Source: an uncultured Actinomycetes bacterium (GTDB lineage Bacteria > Actinomycetota > Actinomycetes > Mycobacteriales > Nakamurellaceae). From it: a stretch of 64,000 nt of DNA. The notes beneath the pieces are model-generated. The model was not told the DNA's origin, did no database searches, and saw only the letters and a program-made list of their open reading frames with translations. Positions within the stretch are counted from its first letter, which is position 1. Every line of letters starts with the position of its first letter. Shown here piece after piece: positions 17,170 to 26,794 of this stretch. Location of the stretch: positions 39,438 to 103,437 of the forward strand of contig CALANS010000049.1 of the NCBI GenBank assembly GCA_937926105.1. The letters run 5' to 3'. A program made the position numbers and the translations under genes.

Positions 17170-18456
17170 CTAGTTTGCCAACTGGACAAATGCCCCGAAC
17201 TTGTCCTCTCGAATCGCAGTTCCAAACGGTGCAGACAGGCTCCTTAGATCGGTCAAAACCGCGTCGGCGACCCGGCGGTCCGATAGTGAAGGCCTCCCGC
17301 GCTCATGCTCTGGACGGTCGTAACCCAGCGCGATCGGGCTCAGCGCGATCCGGTCCAGGCGATCACCCTCGAAATGCAGGGTCGGAACCACCGAGCGCCA
17401 GTACTCTTCGTGGTCTGCGAATCCGACGTGCGCCGCACCAACAACGTCGTGCGGCGCACGGTCATCTGGCACACCAAAAACGTCATAGGAGTGTGATGAC
17501 AACATGGCCAGCTCCGACTGTGCGACGAAGTTCCCGAGGCTGTAGAAAATCGGTCGGCCCCGGTACATCTCAATGCCCCGGACCCGATGCGGACCATGAC
17601 CGACGACGGCGTCGGCCCCAGCGTCGATCATGTGATGCGCAAACTCGACAAAGAATTCGTCCGGCTCCACCAGCGTCGCGCCGCTCTCATGCGAATGGAC
17701 ACTGACCAGCGCGACTCGCGAGCGAGCCTTCGCTTCACCGACCCATTTTCGCAGGCGATCCAGATCGGCCGGCGCAGTTGTCGTACGTCGACAAGGTTGA
17801 TCTGCGATAAAGAACCTCTCCCCGAACAACAGCGCGTCAGTCGGATCGATCGGCGGCAGGAACCGCATATCCCGCAAGTAGTCCACTTGCTCCTGTAGCC
17901 CCAGCTGCCGGTGTACCTCGGTCAGGCATTCCAGCTGATCCGGGGTGACGCCCATCCGGGTGGTGTGTCTGACCGGGTTGAGCCCCGGGCGGCCAATCAT
18001 GCTGTCCGACGGTCGAGTTGCCTCATCCCCCGAAGTAAAGGTTGTAGCGCACGCGACGACGCCAACGCTGCCGCCTGGTCGATCCACATACGCAGGCATG
18101 GATGCCTCGGCCAACGTTCGGCCGACCCCGGCATAGGCGATTCCCCTGGCGCGCAAGCCGTCCATCGTGTCAAGCAGGCCCTCGACACCAAGATTCAAGG
18201 TGTGATTGTTGGCGAACGACACGACATCGAACAGCCCAACCAGCTCGTCCAGAACCGCCGCTGGCGCCACCAGACTCGGGGTGAACGCCCCGGTGCTGTG
18301 ATAGCCACGGATGTCGGTGGCAACGACCTCCAGATTGGTAAAGGCAACATCGGCGGTTTGGATAAGCTCCCGGAGCGCCTGAGCTCGCGCATCCGAGGAG
18401 ATCACGGCGCCGCGCGTGATCATGCTATCGCCGCTCAAGGCTATCGAAAACGACAT
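17170..18456 (-). CDS. CapA-like (PGA_cap) metallophosphatase family protein
   Basis: 428 residues. Starts with ALSGDSMITRG and contains FANNHTLNLG, VSVHSHESG, VVGHGPHRVRGIE and IFYSLGNFV, the conserved metal-site blocks of the CapA/PgsA calcineurin-like family. No signal peptide or membrane anchor is seen, unlike the capsule proteins, so a cytoplasmic hydrolase role is likely. Homologues in catabolic clusters are uncharacterised; its presence beside a dipeptidase and racemase may mean work on a gamma-glutamyl-like or phosphorylated substrate (inference). Confidence 0.82.
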   Translation of the reverse strand: MSFSIALSGDSMITRGAVISSDARAQALRELIQTADVAFTNLEVVATDIRGYHSTGAFTPSLVAPAAVLDELVGLFDVVSFANNHTLNLGVEGLLDTMDGLRARGIAYAGVGRTLAEASMPAYVDRPGGSVGVVACATTFTSGDEATRPSDSMIGRPGLNPVRHTTRMGVTPDQLECLTEVHRQLGLQEQVDYLRDMRFLPPIDPTDALLFGERFFIADQPCRRTTTAPADLDRLRKWVGEAKARSRVALVSVHSHESGATLVEPDEFFVEFAHHMIDAGADAVVGHGPHRVRGIEMYRGRPIFYSLGNFVAQSELAMLSSHSYDVFGVPDDRAPHDVVGAAHVGFADHEEYWRSVVPTLHFEGDRLDRIALSPIALGYDRPEHERGRPSLSDRRVADAVLTDLRSLSAPFGTAIREDKFGAFVQLAN

Positions 18457-18661
18457 TCCGCTCCCCTACCCATCCGTTCCTCCTGCATCGCGATGCCGGC
18501 CGCCACCGGCGTCCCGCCCGGGTGGCCGCATGCGGCGAACCCCGACCAGCCATCGGAGACGGGCACCGGCTCAGTCAGTCAGTCGATCCGGAACCCGTCG
18601 CCGATCAGCGTGCAATCGCACCATGCAACCGCGACCGCAGCGTCACGCCTCCGGAACCCGG

Positions 18662-19897
18662 CTAGTACCACACCTCTTCCAGGACGCGCATGATGTTTCC
18701 GCTCGTCACCGCCACGATGTCTTCGTCGCTGTAACCGTGCTTGACCAGCCAGCCGACAATGTTGAAGTAGTTCTCGGTCGGGTTCTCCAACCCCGACACA
18801 TACGGCACCTCTTCGTACGCGGGACCGCTGTGCGCCTGGTGCACTCCCAAGTTCGCCGCAAAGAGCTTGTGCAATCCGACGTGATCACCGTAGAGAGTGT
18901 CTGGGCCGAAGGTCACGTGCTCCAGGCCCATCAGATTGACGCAGTATTCGAAGTGATCCATCACCGACTCGATCGAATGACGGGGGTGTGCTTCCGATAG
19001 CGACGTGTGGGGCGCAGCCTCAAGGCCGATGACACCGCCGCCCTGTGCGCAGGCCAGCAAGACCTCGTCCGGCTTCATCCGGGGCGTGGGCCAAACGCCA
19101 CGGGCCCCCGCATGCGTGATGAGCACCGGCTTGGATGAGGCCTCGAAGGTGTCCAGGCAGGTGCGATCGCTGGAATGCGATACATCGATCGCAATCCCAA
19201 GCTTGTTCATCCGCTCAACCGCGCGGCGACCAAACACCGTCAATCCACCATCACGCGGCTCTTTGAGCCCGGAGCCAAGACCGTTAGCCTCCGAATACGC
19301 AATTCCGATCTGTCGTACCCCGAAGCCATAGAGAATGTCCAGCCGATCAACCTCGTTCTCGATGGGTGTCGCGGCCTCGAGAGACAGTACGAGAGCAAGC
19401 TGACCATTCTCGTGTGCCCTGCGAATATCGCTCAGACCGTACGCGATGATCACGTAGTCCTGATGTGCGATATCGGACAGCCGCATACCGAGGTCGTAGA
19501 TGATGTCGTCCCACTTCCAACCAAACTTGCTCGTGACGCACGCTGTTCCATCCATGAGGTTGTCGAACACCGCAGTCATGCCGGACCGCGACAGGCCCTC
19601 GTAGCTCGTGAGTTCACGGCCCGTCCGAATGTAGTCGCGGGTCCGTGACATGTCCTCGGGAAACAGAGTCGGATGGTCGTGGAGACTAATGATGATGTTG
19701 TCATTGATGATTCGCTTGGTGCGTTCGACCTGGGCTTCATCCAGCCCCAAGTCGTGAAGCGGGACGCGTCCAAGATCCTTTGCCAGTGCGAATTCCTCGT
19801 AGTCCTTGCCGGCTTCCAGGTACGAATAGGACCGGTACCCGCTATATTTGGTGGGCCGAAACTCGACGGAGAATTCATGCTCATTAGTACTGCTCAT
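18662..19897 (-). CDS. Membrane dipeptidase (peptidase M19 family)
   Basis: 411 residues. Zinc-site motifs of renal dipeptidase relatives: IISLHDHPTLFPED (HxD), LSLEAATPIENE, DVSHSSDRTC, ITHAGARGVWP and GGVIGLEAAP. Bacterial M19 enzymes cleave dipeptides including those with a D-residue at the C-terminus. ATG 19897 is chosen because GGAAGG lies ~9 bases upstream. It follows the peptide ABC importer by 171 bases on the same strand, so imported dipeptides are its likely substrates. Confidence 0.87.
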   Translation of the reverse strand: MSSTNEHEFSVEFRPTKYSGYRSYSYLEAGKDYEEFALAKDLGRVPLHDLGLDEAQVERTKRIINDNIIISLHDHPTLFPEDMSRTRDYIRTGRELTSYEGLSRSGMTAVFDNLMDGTACVTSKFGWKWDDIIYDLGMRLSDIAHQDYVIIAYGLSDIRRAHENGQLALVLSLEAATPIENEVDRLDILYGFGVRQIGIAYSEANGLGSGLKEPRDGGLTVFGRRAVERMNKLGIAIDVSHSSDRTCLDTFEASSKPVLITHAGARGVWPTPRMKPDEVLLACAQGGGVIGLEAAPHTSLSEAHPRHSIESVMDHFEYCVNLMGLEHVTFGPDTLYGDHVGLHKLFAANLGVHQAHSGPAYEEVPYVSGLENPTENYFNIVGWLVKHGYSDEDIVAVTSGNIMRVLEEVWY

Positions 19898-20068
19898 GAT
19901 GATAGCCTTCCACTCCCGCGCCTTGTGAGCGCACTGTTTCCTTACCACCTATGGACACCGCATCCTCCAACAGCGGTGGCTCGCCTGCTGGACTCTCGGT
20001 ACTTGGCGCCATCTCGACGCACTCGCCTCCTTCTAGCCCCTTGCCAAGCTCTGCTCCTTCACCCCTAG

Positions 20069-20932
20069 TCATTCGTCGATCTCGATCTCCGTGCCCTCTG
20101 CATTGAGCCGCAGAGGCTCGTATGCGGCGATCGGGTCGGCGGGCGGAATTGCCGACAGCAGCACCTTGGTGTAGACGTGCTGCGGATTTCGGTACACCTG
20201 ATCAACCGGCCCATACTCGACGATCTTTCCCCGCCGCATTACCGCAACCGCGTCGCTGATCTGGTGGACAACACCGAGATCATGGGAGATGAACAGCATG
20301 CTGATGCCCGACTCCCGCTGGATGGTCTCGAAGAGGTCGAGAATCTGGGCCTGGACGGAAACGTCCAGAGCTGAGACGGGTTCGTCCGCGACTATGAGAG
20401 TCGGATCTAGAGCAAGGGCAGTTGCGATGCTGACGCGTTGTCGCAGACCACCGCTGAGCTCGTGAGGATACATGTCGTAATACCGGGCCGGCAACGCGAC
20501 AACATCCATCAACTCGCGGACCCGCCGGACCCGCTCGGGCTTGGACCCGACCTGATGGATGTCCAGCGGCTCTTGAATGATGCTGCCGATGCTCTGCCGT
20601 GGGTTCAGCGAGGCATACGGGTCCTGGAAGACCACTTGTATGCGTCTCCTGAGAAGGAATCGATCGTCACGGCTCGGATTCGTGATGTCCTGACCATCGA
20701 ACGCTATTGTGCCTGACGTGAGTGGAAGGAGCCCCAGCACCATTCGACCCAAGGTCGTCTTCCCGGAGCCGGACTCGCCGACCAAACCTACCGTCTGCCC
20801 GGATTCCACGTCTAGCGACACACCGTCGACCGCGTGAACGACGCTTCCCGGCATCCGCCGAGTGATCTCGCGGAGGCTCCGAGGTACGTTGAAGTCCCTG
20901 CGAACATCGCGAATCTGCAGAAGCGCTCCCAT
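20069..20932 (-). CDS. Oligopeptide/dipeptide ABC transporter ATPase (OppF/DppF type)
   Basis: 287 residues: Walker A VGESGSGKTTLG, signature LSGGLRQRVSIATALAL, Walker B LIVADEPVSALD, and a C-terminal AIPPADP segment typical of the oligopeptide-transporter extension. Start overlaps the OppD-type stop by one base (TGATG). Works as a heterodimer with the next protein. Confidence 0.92.
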   Translation of the reverse strand: MGALLQIRDVRRDFNVPRSLREITRRMPGSVVHAVDGVSLDVESGQTVGLVGESGSGKTTLGRMVLGLLPLTSGTIAFDGQDITNPSRDDRFLLRRRIQVVFQDPYASLNPRQSIGSIIQEPLDIHQVGSKPERVRRVRELMDVVALPARYYDMYPHELSGGLRQRVSIATALALDPTLIVADEPVSALDVSVQAQILDLFETIQRESGISMLFISHDLGVVHQISDAVAVMRRGKIVEYGPVDQVYRNPQHVYTKVLLSAIPPADPIAAYEPLRLNAEGTEIEIDE

Positions 20933-21771
20933 CAGTGGTCCCCTTGGCCGATCGGCATAGTCATGGCGCCAGCGGACCCATCCAACGGTTCCCTGTGTTC
21001 TCGCCTTGCTGGCAGGCTCGCTAACAGGTGTTTCGTATAGTCGTGCTGCGGTGCCTTGAAGAGCTGCTGCACGGGAGCCTGCTCCACTATGTCGCCTCGG
21101 TACATGACGGCTACCTTGGTCGCCAACTGCGCGATTACCCCGAGATCATGGCTCACCACGACGGACGCCCCGTCGAATGTCTCAATGAGGGTGCGGAGTA
21201 TCCGCAGAATCTGAGCCTGAACGGTGACATCTAATGCCGACGTTGGCTCGTCGGCAATCAAGAGCATCGGGTCTAATGCCAAGGCCAACGCGATCATCAC
21301 TCGCTGGTTCATCCCACCGCTGAGCTGATGCGGGAACGATCTGAGGCGCTCCTTCGGGTCCGCTATTCCCACTCGCGTTAGCCACAGTTCTGCGGCTGCC
21401 AGAGCTGCCCGCCGCGACGACCTACCATGCGCTCGGAACAGCTCAATGAACTGTCGACCGATGGTGTGCGCGGGGTCCAACGCAGAGGCCGGGTTCTGCA
21501 TGATCAAGGCGATCTTTTCGCCACGCAGCGCCCGGATGCGTCGAGGGCCCAGTTTGGTCAGATCTTCACCCTGGAACCGGATCGCGCCCGCAGTCTGCGC
21601 GCTGGCAGGAAGGAGCCCGAGAATCGCCATGCTCAGGGTCGTCTTGCCCGATCCGGACTCACCCACCAGGCCCAGGACTTCGCCACGTCCCAACTGCAGT
21701 GAGGCACTCCGTACGGCAGGGGTGCGCCCATAGCTCACGCTCAGCCGATCGACTTCGAGGATGGGGGTCAT
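20932..21771 (-). CDS. Oligopeptide/dipeptide ABC transporter ATPase (OppD/DppD type)
   Basis: 279 residues: Walker A VGESGSGKTTLS, signature LSGGMNQRVMIALALAL, Walker B LLIADEPTSALD, and switch VVSHDLGVIAQ. The ATG directly abuts the permease stop. Second ATPase subunit of the peptide importer. Confidence 0.92.
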   Translation of the reverse strand: MTPILEVDRLSVSYGRTPAVRSASLQLGRGEVLGLVGESGSGKTTLSMAILGLLPASAQTAGAIRFQGEDLTKLGPRRIRALRGEKIALIMQNPASALDPAHTIGRQFIELFRAHGRSSRRAALAAAELWLTRVGIADPKERLRSFPHQLSGGMNQRVMIALALALDPMLLIADEPTSALDVTVQAQILRILRTLIETFDGASVVVSHDLGVIAQLATKVAVMYRGDIVEQAPVQQLFKAPQHDYTKHLLASLPARREHREPLDGSAGAMTMPIGQGDH

Positions 21772-22653
21772 TCAAGACCGCCTGCGGCTACGTGGGTCGG
21801 CAAATTCCTGTAGTCCATCTCCGATGGCCGTGAACGCCAGCACCAGAATGATGATCGCCAAGCCGGGCCCAGCGACGACCCACGCGGAGTTCGCCATAAA
21901 CTGCCTGCCGTCGGACAGCATGAGCCCCAGCGATGCCGTCGGCGGCCGCACACCGAGTCCGATAAAGCTCAGGGCGGCTTCGAGCAGCAGCGCGATACCC
22001 ATCAGCAGCGAGGCTTGCACCAGCACCGGTGCAAAGCTGTTCGGAAGAATGTGCCTGCCTAGAATGCGCAACACGGAGGCCCCCCTGGAACGGGCGGCTT
22101 CGACGTATAGCTCCCTGCTGACCGCGACCGCCGAACCACGCATGACTCTGGCGATGATCGGGATGTATACGATGCCGATCGCCACGATGATGGGAACCAG
22201 ACCAGTGCCGCTGATGGCCACGACCACGATCGACAAGACGATGGCCGGGAAGGACATCAGGATGTCCAGGGGACGCATGATCGCGTTATCGACGACGGAC
22301 CCTCCCATACTGGCCAGCAGTCCGAGGGGCACTCCAATCACCAGGCCGATCGCTACCGAGCCAATCGCGACGGTAAAGGAGATCTGATAGCCGTGTGCCA
22401 CTCGAACCAGCAGGTCGCGGCCGAGCTGATCCGTGCCCAACCAGTGAGCCCAGCTCGGACCCTGCAACGATGCCGTTCGGTCGAGATCGTTCGAATGATA
22501 AGGCGCTATCAGCGGCACCAACACCGTGATGGCCGCCGCGAACAACACGAGGATGGTCCCGGTTACCAGGTTGCCATTGAACCGGCGACCATGTGTTGTC
22601 GAGCGTTCGGCGCTCTGTTGCATATCGTGGGACACGTCAGATTTCACGTCCAC
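21772..22653 (-). CDS. Peptide ABC transporter permease (DppC type)
   Basis: 293 residues. An N-terminal hydrophobic helix (ILVLFAAAITVLVPLIAPY), then WLGTDQLGRDLLVR, the DppC/OppC hallmark, and the loop EAARSRGASVLRILGRHILP. Overlaps the DppB-type gene by 17 bases. Integral membrane subunit of the importer. Confidence 0.92.
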   Translation of the reverse strand: MDVKSDVSHDMQQSAERSTTHGRRFNGNLVTGTILVLFAAAITVLVPLIAPYHSNDLDRTASLQGPSWAHWLGTDQLGRDLLVRVAHGYQISFTVAIGSVAIGLVIGVPLGLLASMGGSVVDNAIMRPLDILMSFPAIVLSIVVVAISGTGLVPIIVAIGIVYIPIIARVMRGSAVAVSRELYVEAARSRGASVLRILGRHILPNSFAPVLVQASLLMGIALLLEAALSFIGLGVRPPTASLGLMLSDGRQFMANSAWVVAGPGLAIIILVLAFTAIGDGLQEFADPRSRRRS

Positions 22654-23593
22654 CTGCCCGAAGCTTGGGACTGATCAACGGGTACGAGAGGTCCACCAAC
22701 AGATTGACGATGATGAACGTGAAGGCGATGACCAGGATCGCCCCTTGGACCTCCGGATAGTTCTGGTTGAGCATCGACTGAATGATCAGCTGCCCCACTC
22801 CCGGGAGGGAGAAGACCTGCTCGATCACGATCGTCGAGCCGAGCAGATAGCCGGCCTGCAGGCCCGCGACTGTGACGATAGGAATTGCGGCCGATCGCAG
22901 TGCGTGTCTCCACACGACTCTCCGTTCCGGAACCCCCTTCGCCCTGCTGAAGGTGATGTGGTCCAGGTTCAGGGCGTCGATCATCGCGCCACGGGTGATC
23001 CTCATGAGAACGGCCGATAGTCCGGCAGCCAACGACACGGCGGGGAGGATGACCGATCGCAGGTTTTGCCACGGCGAAACGGAGAACGCAACAAAGCCGG
23101 ACGACGGAAAGACGCGAAGGGTCAGCGAGAAGGCCAGGATGAGAACGATCCCGATCCAGAAGTTGGGCACCGCGATACCCAGCACGGCAACGCCCTGAAT
23201 GGACTTGTCGGCGATCTTCCCCCGTCGTACCGCGCTCCACACCCCCGTCGGAATACCCACGACGATGGCGAGCAGGAACGCAAGGAGCACCACCTCAACC
23301 GTCACGGGCAGCCGATCCGCCAGCACCGTGCGGATCGGCTGCCCGGTCGTGTAGTCAACGCCAAGGTCACCGTGGATGACGTCACCGAGCCATGTCGTGT
23401 ACTGCACCACTATCGATCGGTTGAGCCCGAGCTGCTCACGGACTTGCGCGAGCTGCGCGGGCGTCGCATACGCCCCCAAGATTGAACTTGCCGGATCGCC
23501 GGGCACGAGGCGCAACAGCCCGAAAACAATGATCGACATGCCGAGCAGCATCGGCACGGTTAGTAGCAGCCGCTTTCCGATGAGCCTGAACAT
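22637..23593 (-). CDS. Peptide ABC transporter permease (DppB type)
   Basis: 318 residues. N-terminal FRLIGKRLLLTVPMLLG, LVPGDP and the loop FSRAKGVPERRVVWRHALRS are typical of DppB/OppB. About six membrane segments. It is 22 bases downstream of the binding-protein gene and overlaps the DppC-type gene. Confidence 0.92.
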   Translation of the reverse strand: MFRLIGKRLLLTVPMLLGMSIIVFGLLRLVPGDPASSILGAYATPAQLAQVREQLGLNRSIVVQYTTWLGDVIHGDLGVDYTTGQPIRTVLADRLPVTVEVVLLAFLLAIVVGIPTGVWSAVRRGKIADKSIQGVAVLGIAVPNFWIGIVLILAFSLTLRVFPSSGFVAFSVSPWQNLRSVILPAVSLAAGLSAVLMRITRGAMIDALNLDHITFSRAKGVPERRVVWRHALRSAAIPIVTVAGLQAGYLLGSTIVIEQVFSLPGVGQLIIQSMLNQNYPEVQGAILVIAFTFIIVNLLVDLSYPLISPKLRAGGREI

Positions 23594-23615
23594 GTGCGTA
23601 GTCTCCAGTACTCTC

Positions 23616-25265
23616 TTATGCGTTCCCTCGCCACATGTCCTCCACCCGAATCTCGAGTGACGGATACGGGACGGAGCCGTGAATATCTGGTTTCATCCAA
23701 TACTGCTGCAGCTGATTCGCGATGAACATGTAAGGTGCTTCCTCGCCGAATGCCGTCAGGACGTCCGGATAGATCTGGCGAGCCTTCTCCTCGTCTGGTT
23801 CGGAAGTGAACTTGTCGAGGACTGCGTCAAGCCTATCGCTCTTGATGCCGCTGGAGTTGAAGGGCGATGTCGAACGGCCAAGCATCAGGTACGTCATCCG
23901 AGGATCGATCGAAACACTGAAGTAGCCACCTGCCAGTCCGTACTGGTGCCCGTTCAGCTTCGTGAAGTAGTCCGCCGAGGAGAGCTTGGTGATCTGCAAA
24001 TTCACGCCGATCTTGGCGAACTGCGACTGCAGGACCTCTCCAATGGTCGAGGTAATCGGAACCTCTACCTTGGCCAGGTATTCGATGGTGACGCTCGACT
24101 GCCCCGCCTCCTTCAGCAAGGCCTTGGCCTTATCGGGATCCGGACCACCTTGGTAGGGATCGTGATCGACGTACCACGGGTTCCCGGGAGAAACTGGCTG
24201 ATAGGCCGGTAGGGCGCTGGCAAAGAAGGTCAGATCCACCAATTCTTTTCGATCGATCGCCCACATCAGCGCCTGCCGCACCTTGACGTCGTTCAGCGGT
24301 GGTTTGGTGGTGTTCAGGTAGATCAGATACGGAAAGTATGGCTTGCCATCGGTGTGCGCGATGCTCGTCGAGTTTTCGAATTCGCTCAGGCGTTGCGGCG
24401 GAATCGCCTGGATCCAATCAAACTGTCCGGTCTGCAATCCGGTGAGTCGAACCGTGTCGTCGCTAACCGAATTGAAAACGACCTGATCAAAGTACGGTCG
24501 ATCGGATTTGAAGTACTTCTCCCACCTCTTGAGGGTGACATGACTGCCCTGCACAAAGTCGACCATCTGGTACGGCCCACTGCCGTAGGGTTGGAGCTTC
24601 GGATTGTTCTCGGTAACGGCCTTCTCGTTAACGATCGGGAGGAATGCGGCCAGCGTGGCTTCCACCGGTCCGTACGCCTGCTTGAGGTGCAACCTGAACT
24701 TGTGGTCGCCGAGCACCTCGACATTATCGATGAAGTCGACCAAGGGGCCGAGCGGGTGGGCTTGTGTGCGCTTGGCGGTGAATGCGATGTCTTTGGCCGT
24801 CACCGGTTCGCCATTCTGGAATACTGCGTTTTCCACGAGGTCAAATAGCCAGGTCTTGTCGTCTTCACGCTGCCAGGACGAGGCGAGGTTTGGCTGGTAC
24901 TTGAAGTTCGCATCGATCTCGAGCAGCTCACTGAAGATGTTCTGATAGACCTGCAGCGATGCGTACAGCTGCCCGTCTCCGGGATCCATGTTGACCGGAC
25001 TGTCCTGGATCGCCAGTACCGCCTTGCCACCCTTCACCGGTGTACCCGGGGATCCGGCCGACGCTGTGGGCGCGCTGGTCGACGCGCCCCCCGTCGCGGC
25101 CGATCCGGTGCTCCCGCCGCCGGCACCCGGGCTCGAGGTGCCCGCGCCGCTCCCGTCGCTGCACGCTGCCAGCATCGGAACGCCCGCGGCGATGCCGGCG
25201 CCAAGGATTCCCGCGCCCTTAAGAAGGCTCCGTCTGTCAATGTGTCGGTCGGGTGAATCAGGCAT
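23616..25265 (-). CDS. Peptide ABC transporter substrate-binding lipoprotein, Tat-exported
   Basis: 549 residues. The N-terminus has a twin-arginine signal (DRRSLLKGAG) and a lipobox (MLAAC), then a Gly/Ser/Ala linker and an SBP_bac_5 domain. Matching blocks are LASSWQREDDKTWLFDLVE, GEPVTAKDIAFT and VRQALMWAIDRKEL. It binds peptides or peptide-like ligands outside the membrane. GGAGAGGAC precedes the ATG. First gene of a minus-strand run that extends to 12557; the divergent Lrp-type regulator starts ~410 bases away. Confidence 0.92.
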   Translation of the reverse strand: MPDSPDRHIDRRSLLKGAGILGAGIAAGVPMLAACSDGSGAGTSSPGAGGGSTGSAATGGASTSAPTASAGSPGTPVKGGKAVLAIQDSPVNMDPGDGQLYASLQVYQNIFSELLEIDANFKYQPNLASSWQREDDKTWLFDLVENAVFQNGEPVTAKDIAFTAKRTQAHPLGPLVDFIDNVEVLGDHKFRLHLKQAYGPVEATLAAFLPIVNEKAVTENNPKLQPYGSGPYQMVDFVQGSHVTLKRWEKYFKSDRPYFDQVVFNSVSDDTVRLTGLQTGQFDWIQAIPPQRLSEFENSTSIAHTDGKPYFPYLIYLNTTKPPLNDVKVRQALMWAIDRKELVDLTFFASALPAYQPVSPGNPWYVDHDPYQGGPDPDKAKALLKEAGQSSVTIEYLAKVEVPITSTIGEVLQSQFAKIGVNLQITKLSSADYFTKLNGHQYGLAGGYFSVSIDPRMTYLMLGRSTSPFNSSGIKSDRLDAVLDKFTSEPDEEKARQIYPDVLTAFGEEAPYMFIANQLQQYWMKPDIHGSVPYPSLEIRVEDMWRGNA

Positions 25266-25676
25266 CGCTAGTCCTCTCCAGCTTGTGGCTCGCGCCGATT
25301 AGGTACGTGGAGTCCGGGCACCCAGCGGGTGACGGACGGTAGTGCCGACCCGGGCTGCATCAACGGCTCGAGCCTGCGGTCCGGCGGGACGCCGACCGTG
25401 GAGACCGCAACCAGTCGCGGATGCGGTTGAACGCATGTCTCGGGACATCTCTCCCAGGAACCTGACGCCTGAGGAATCCAGGTCACTCTCCTGTCCTTGT
25501 TCACGTGTGATTGCCACCTGGCCGCGCTCATGCGTCCAGCACAGTCACGACGCATCTCCTCGTTCGGACGGTCCGCACGTCGACGCTGCCACGGATAGTC
25601 TCGCTGGCCGAGCGCTTCATGCAGGGGTGCTGCGCAACATCTTTACACATTGCAGGATTCATGCAAGTGTAGCGGG
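25266..25676. other. Divergent promoter region, peptide importer / Lrp regulator
   Basis: About 410 bases without a recognisable gene. Near its right end an imperfect inverted repeat, ACACATTGCA (25645-25654) and TGCAAGTGT (25662-25670), directly precedes the regulator start, a likely autoregulatory Lrp-type site. TTTACA at 25642-25647 could be the -35 element. Confidence 0.45.
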
Positions 25677-26756
25677 GTGCGCAAGGAGCCCGCTAGTCAT
25701 CGATTCGACGTCATCGACCGGCGCATCGTGGCCGCCCTGCAGGTGGACCCACGTGCGTCGTGGTCCGAGTTGGGCACCATCGTCGGCGTCTCCGAGACCA
25801 CGGTGCTGCGCAGGGTGCAACGTCTTCGAGACAGCGGCGCGCTGATCATCGTCGGGGCACCCGACCCGCTGCGATGTGGCTTGGGTCAGCCGGTACTGCT
25901 GCATATTCGGACCCGCCCCGGCGACGCGCCGGGGCTCGCTCACTCGCTGGCCAGACGTGGCGATGTGCGATACGCCTCGTTGCTGACCGGCCGCAGCGAT
26001 CTCATGTGCGAGCTCATGGTGCCCAACCTTGGATACCTACGTCGGGTTTTGATGGACGAGCTCCCCGCGACCGACGTCATCCAGGGCACTCGAAGCGAGG
26101 TGGTGCTCAAACGATTCAAGACCCGTGATCAATGGAGTCACTCGTTGCTGGACGCGGGAGAAACGTCGCACTCGAAGCAAGACGCCGATGGAGATCCAAG
26201 CAGTCGCGTCGGCCGTCTGGACGAGGTCGACGCCGCTTTGATCCGCGCGCTCAGCACCGACGGGAGGCGCAGCTACGCGGACCTGTCCCTGGAGGTCCCG
26301 CTGAGCGAGACGGCCATCGCCCGCCGGGTAAACGCTCTGACGGCGTCCAACAAGCTCTACTTCGTCGCTATGGTGGACCCCGCCGCGCTCGGCTTCGAGA
26401 TCGAGGCGATGTTCCGCGTTCGGGTGGCGCTTGCCCAATTGGAGCCGATAGCCCTGACCCTGGCTGCCATGCGCCAGGTGCGCTATATCTCGGCCACCAG
26501 TGGGTACAGCGACCTGGTCGTGGACGTCATCTGTGAGGACACCAACGCCCTCTACGACTTCATGAGCAACCAGGTTGGCAACATCCCCGGGGTAAGGGAC
26601 GTCGAGATCGATATCGTGCTCGAATCGATCAAGCGGGAGTACCGCTATCCGCTCTTCACCCGGAACACCATGACCATCGCGTCGCTACCGTCCGCCACGC
26701 AGGTACCGGCCACGTCGGCCGCGCCCCGCGGCGGGCCATCGCGGAAATCGCCCTGA
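25677..26756 (+). CDS. Lrp/AsnC family regulator with duplicated domains
   Basis: About 359 residues made of two Lrp units in tandem. Each has an AsnC-type helix-turn-helix (DVIDRRIVAALQVDPRASW...VSETTVLRRVQRL; then DEVDAALIRALSTDGRRSY...LSETAIARRVNAL) followed by a ligand-binding RAM-like domain. Single-unit Lrp proteins are about half this length. GTG 25677 is chosen because the domain begins soon after it; TTG 25650 is an alternative. No ribosome binding site is seen for either, and the transcript may be leaderless. Divergent from the peptide-import cluster, which it probably controls in response to an amino acid. Confidence 0.85.
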   Translation: MRKEPASHRFDVIDRRIVAALQVDPRASWSELGTIVGVSETTVLRRVQRLRDSGALIIVGAPDPLRCGLGQPVLLHIRTRPGDAPGLAHSLARRGDVRYASLLTGRSDLMCELMVPNLGYLRRVLMDELPATDVIQGTRSEVVLKRFKTRDQWSHSLLDAGETSHSKQDADGDPSSRVGRLDEVDAALIRALSTDGRRSYADLSLEVPLSETAIARRVNALTASNKLYFVAMVDPAALGFEIEAMFRVRVALAQLEPIALTLAAMRQVRYISATSGYSDLVVDVICEDTNALYDFMSNQVGNIPGVRDVEIDIVLESIKREYRYPLFTRNTMTIASLPSATQVPATSAAPRGGPSRKSP

Positions 26757-26794
26757 CCTGCAACCGCCCAGGGCATCGACGTCTTCTGCGTGTC

